A program made the translations under genes and the position numbers. Below the pieces are notes generated by a model. It made no database searches, was not told the origin of the DNA, and saw nothing but the letters and a program-made list of their open reading frames with translations. 6,288 bases of DNA from Candidatus Hodarchaeota archaeon (GTDB lineage Archaea; Asgardarchaeota; Heimdallarchaeia; Hodarchaeales; Hodarchaeaceae): positions 1-6,288 of the forward strand of contig JAUUVJ010000256.1 of NCBI GenBank assembly GCA_030589605.1, in the 5' to 3' direction. Of this stretch, positions 4,743 through 6,288 are shown one piece after another. Positions within the stretch are counted from its first letter, which is position 1, and each line of letters starts with the position of its first letter.

Positions 4743-6288
4743 TGGAAGAACGGTATTCCTTAATGCTAGATGAAAATTTATTTATCCCAGATACTTCTGT
4801 TATTATCAATGGAGGATTAAGAAACCTTATCAAGACAAAAAAAATCGAATCAAGCTCAAAAATTCTTATTCATACATCTCTAATTTCAGAATTAGAACAT
4901 CAAGCCAATACTGGCAATAAAGTGGGAATTGAGGGATTTTCTGAACTAATTGAACTTAGAAAAATATGTGAAGAATCAAACATATTTTTTACATATGGAG
5001 GACGAAGACCTCGTTTAACCGAAATCAAACTAGCTCGAAAAGGAGAAATTGACGCGATAATCCGCGATTATGCGTGGAAAAATAATGGTATACTTGTTAC
5101 ATCTGATAGGGTTCAGAACTTAAGTGCAAAATCTTTTGGGGTTGAAACACTATTTGTTCAACCTAAAATAAAAACTCAAAACAAATCATTGATGATAGAA
5201 GAATATTTCAAGGAAGAAACAATGAGTATTCACTTAAAACAAGGAGCTCCTGCATATATTAAACAAGGAACACCTGGTAATATCCGTTTCACAAAAGTTT
5301 CTGAAATTATTTTATCTAAAGAGTATATCATGGGGTTAGCGGAAGAAATTGTTGAGAAAGCTCAAGTTTTTGAAGATACTTTCATCGAAATTGATCGTCC
5401 TTTATCTACTATTGTTCAATACGCTGATATGAGGATCGTTATTTGTAAACCTCCTTTTTCGGATGGATATGAAATAACTGCTGTTAAGCCTCTAGTAAAA
5501 CTTACGATTGAGGATTATAAACTTTCAGATACCCTCTATAATCGTTTAAAAGATAAAGCAGAGGGAATACTTGTTGCGGGAAGTCCAGGTGCGGGAAAAA
5601 CTACCTTTACTCGAGCTTTAGCCCTATATTATGAACAAAAATCAAAAATAATTAAAACTATTGAATCTCCTCGTGATTTAGATCTCAAACCTGAGATCAC
5701 GCAATATTCAAAGAATTTTGGAGATCATACAGAAATTCATGATATTTTACTGTTGTCACGTCCAGATTATACTATCTATGATGAAATTAGAGATACAGCA
5801 GATTTTAAACTATATACAGACCTTCGTCTTGCTGGAATTGGATTAATTGGAGTTATACATTCAAGTACAGCAATAGACGCTATTCAGAGATTCATTAGCA
5901 GATTAGAGCTTGGAGTAATCCCTAGCGTTCTTGATACAATTATTTATATTGAAGCAGGACAAATTGGTAGAGTTCTTGAAGTAAAAATGACAGTAAAGGT
6001 ACCTTCTGGTTTGGTAGAAAGTGATCTAGCTAGACCTGTTATAGAAGTCAAAGATTTCGAAACTGGGGAAGTAGTTTATGAAATGTACACTTTTGGGGAA
6101 CAAACAGTTGTCATCCCACTAGAAGAAATCAATTTAAATAGTATGAAGATAGATGCACGAACAATTCAGGATATAACAGAGGAGATAGAAAAGTTTACAA
6201 CCCAACCTGTTGTATTGATTCCAAAAGATCGATATGGAAGGAGATATGAAATTCAATGTAACCAAAGAGATATTCCTCTGATACTTGG
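4742..6288 (+). CDS. PIN domain-PilT/VirB11-like ATPase (COG1855-type), 3' end outside the window
   Basis: I translated this frame by hand: it is open from the ATG at 4742-4744 to the window end, 515 codons. An N-terminal PIN nuclease domain spans about residues 10-135, with the acidic residues Asp17 (PDTSVII), Glu52, Asp104 and Asp122 (VTSDR) expected to bind metal. A secretion-type ATPase domain follows: Walker A GSPGAGKTT at 280-288, Walker B YDE with Asp347-Glu348, then GVIHSSTAIDAIQRF and LDTIIYIEAG. The segment KVPSGLVESDLARPVIEV is typical of archaeal PIN-ATPase-KH proteins. The window ends at IPLILG, where the KH-like RNA-binding loop should begin. The family is thought to act on RNA, but no exact role is established to my knowledge. 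The start overlaps the EndA-like stop (TAATG), with weak GTGA 6 nt upstream, so the two genes are translationally coupled. Confidence 0.93.
   Translation, partial: MEERYSLMLDENLFIPDTSVIINGGLRNLIKTKKIESSSKILIHTSLISELEHQANTGNKVGIEGFSELIELRKICEESNIFFTYGGRRPRLTEIKLARKGEIDAIIRDYAWKNNGILVTSDRVQNLSAKSFGVETLFVQPKIKTQNKSLMIEEYFKEETMSIHLKQGAPAYIKQGTPGNIRFTKVSEIILSKEYIMGLAEEIVEKAQVFEDTFIEIDRPLSTIVQYADMRIVICKPPFSDGYEITAVKPLVKLTIEDYKLSDTLYNRLKDKAEGILVAGSPGAGKTTFTRALALYYEQKSKIIKTIESPRDLDLKPEITQYSKNFGDHTEIHDILLLSRPDYTIYDEIRDTADFKLYTDLRLAGIGLIGVIHSSTAIDAIQRFISRLELGVIPSVLDTIIYIEAGQIGRVLEVKMTVKVPSGLVESDLARPVIEVKDFETGEVVYEMYTFGEQTVVIPLEEINLNSMKIDARTIQDITEEIEKFTTQPVVLIPKDRYGRRYEIQCNQRDIPLIL

Noticed and set aside
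1..6288. CRISPR array, insertion sequence or other mobile element
   Set aside because: No regularly spaced direct repeats, transposase motifs or terminal inverted repeats with target duplications were seen.

Overview
The window is from an AT-rich archaeon. The ribosomal proteins are of the archaeal/eukaryotic type and in the archaeal order uL3-uL4-uL23-uL2. Several genes have GGTGAT-type Shine-Dalgarno sites. A tRNA gene carries bulge-helix-bulge (BHB) introns, and an archaeal tRNA-splicing-endonuclease homologue sits beside a PIN/ATPase/KH protein. I cannot fix the lineage from sequence alone; a deep-branching group such as the Asgard archaea is possible but unproven.

Layout. At 1-123 is the 3' end of an unrecognised plus-strand gene, followed by about 290 bp of AT-rich DNA. 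At 411-555 is a plus-strand tRNA-Leu(CAA) interrupted by two 30-nt introns: one next to the anticodon (451-480) and one inside the T-loop (512-541). Splicing both out gives an 85-nt tRNA whose T-arm and acceptor stem pair perfectly. A bidirectional-looking hairpin at 636-670 separates it from the convergent r-protein operon. That operon runs right to left on the minus strand: rpl3 (TTG start), rpl4, rpl23 (no ordinary start codon; CTG is the best fit) and rpl2. It stops after rpl2, with no rps19 following.

A divergent intergenic region of about 540 bp (3562-4103) holds an 11-bp perfect inverted repeat, a locally GC-richer patch and a likely TATA box, but no convincing gene. On the plus strand, an EndA-family protein (4104-4742) overlaps by one base (TAATG) a large PIN-PilT/VirB11-like ATPase protein (4742 to window end). 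That protein is cut just as its C-terminal KH-like region begins.

How it fits together. The window joins translation genes to RNA-processing genes. The most notable pair is a tRNA with an intron at an unusual T-loop position, and an EndA homologue about 3.5 kb away that keeps the catalytic Tyr and Lys but has Val where the catalytic His should be. A plausible reading is that this protein is the structural partner in a heteromeric, broad-specificity splicing endonuclease whose catalytic subunit is encoded elsewhere.
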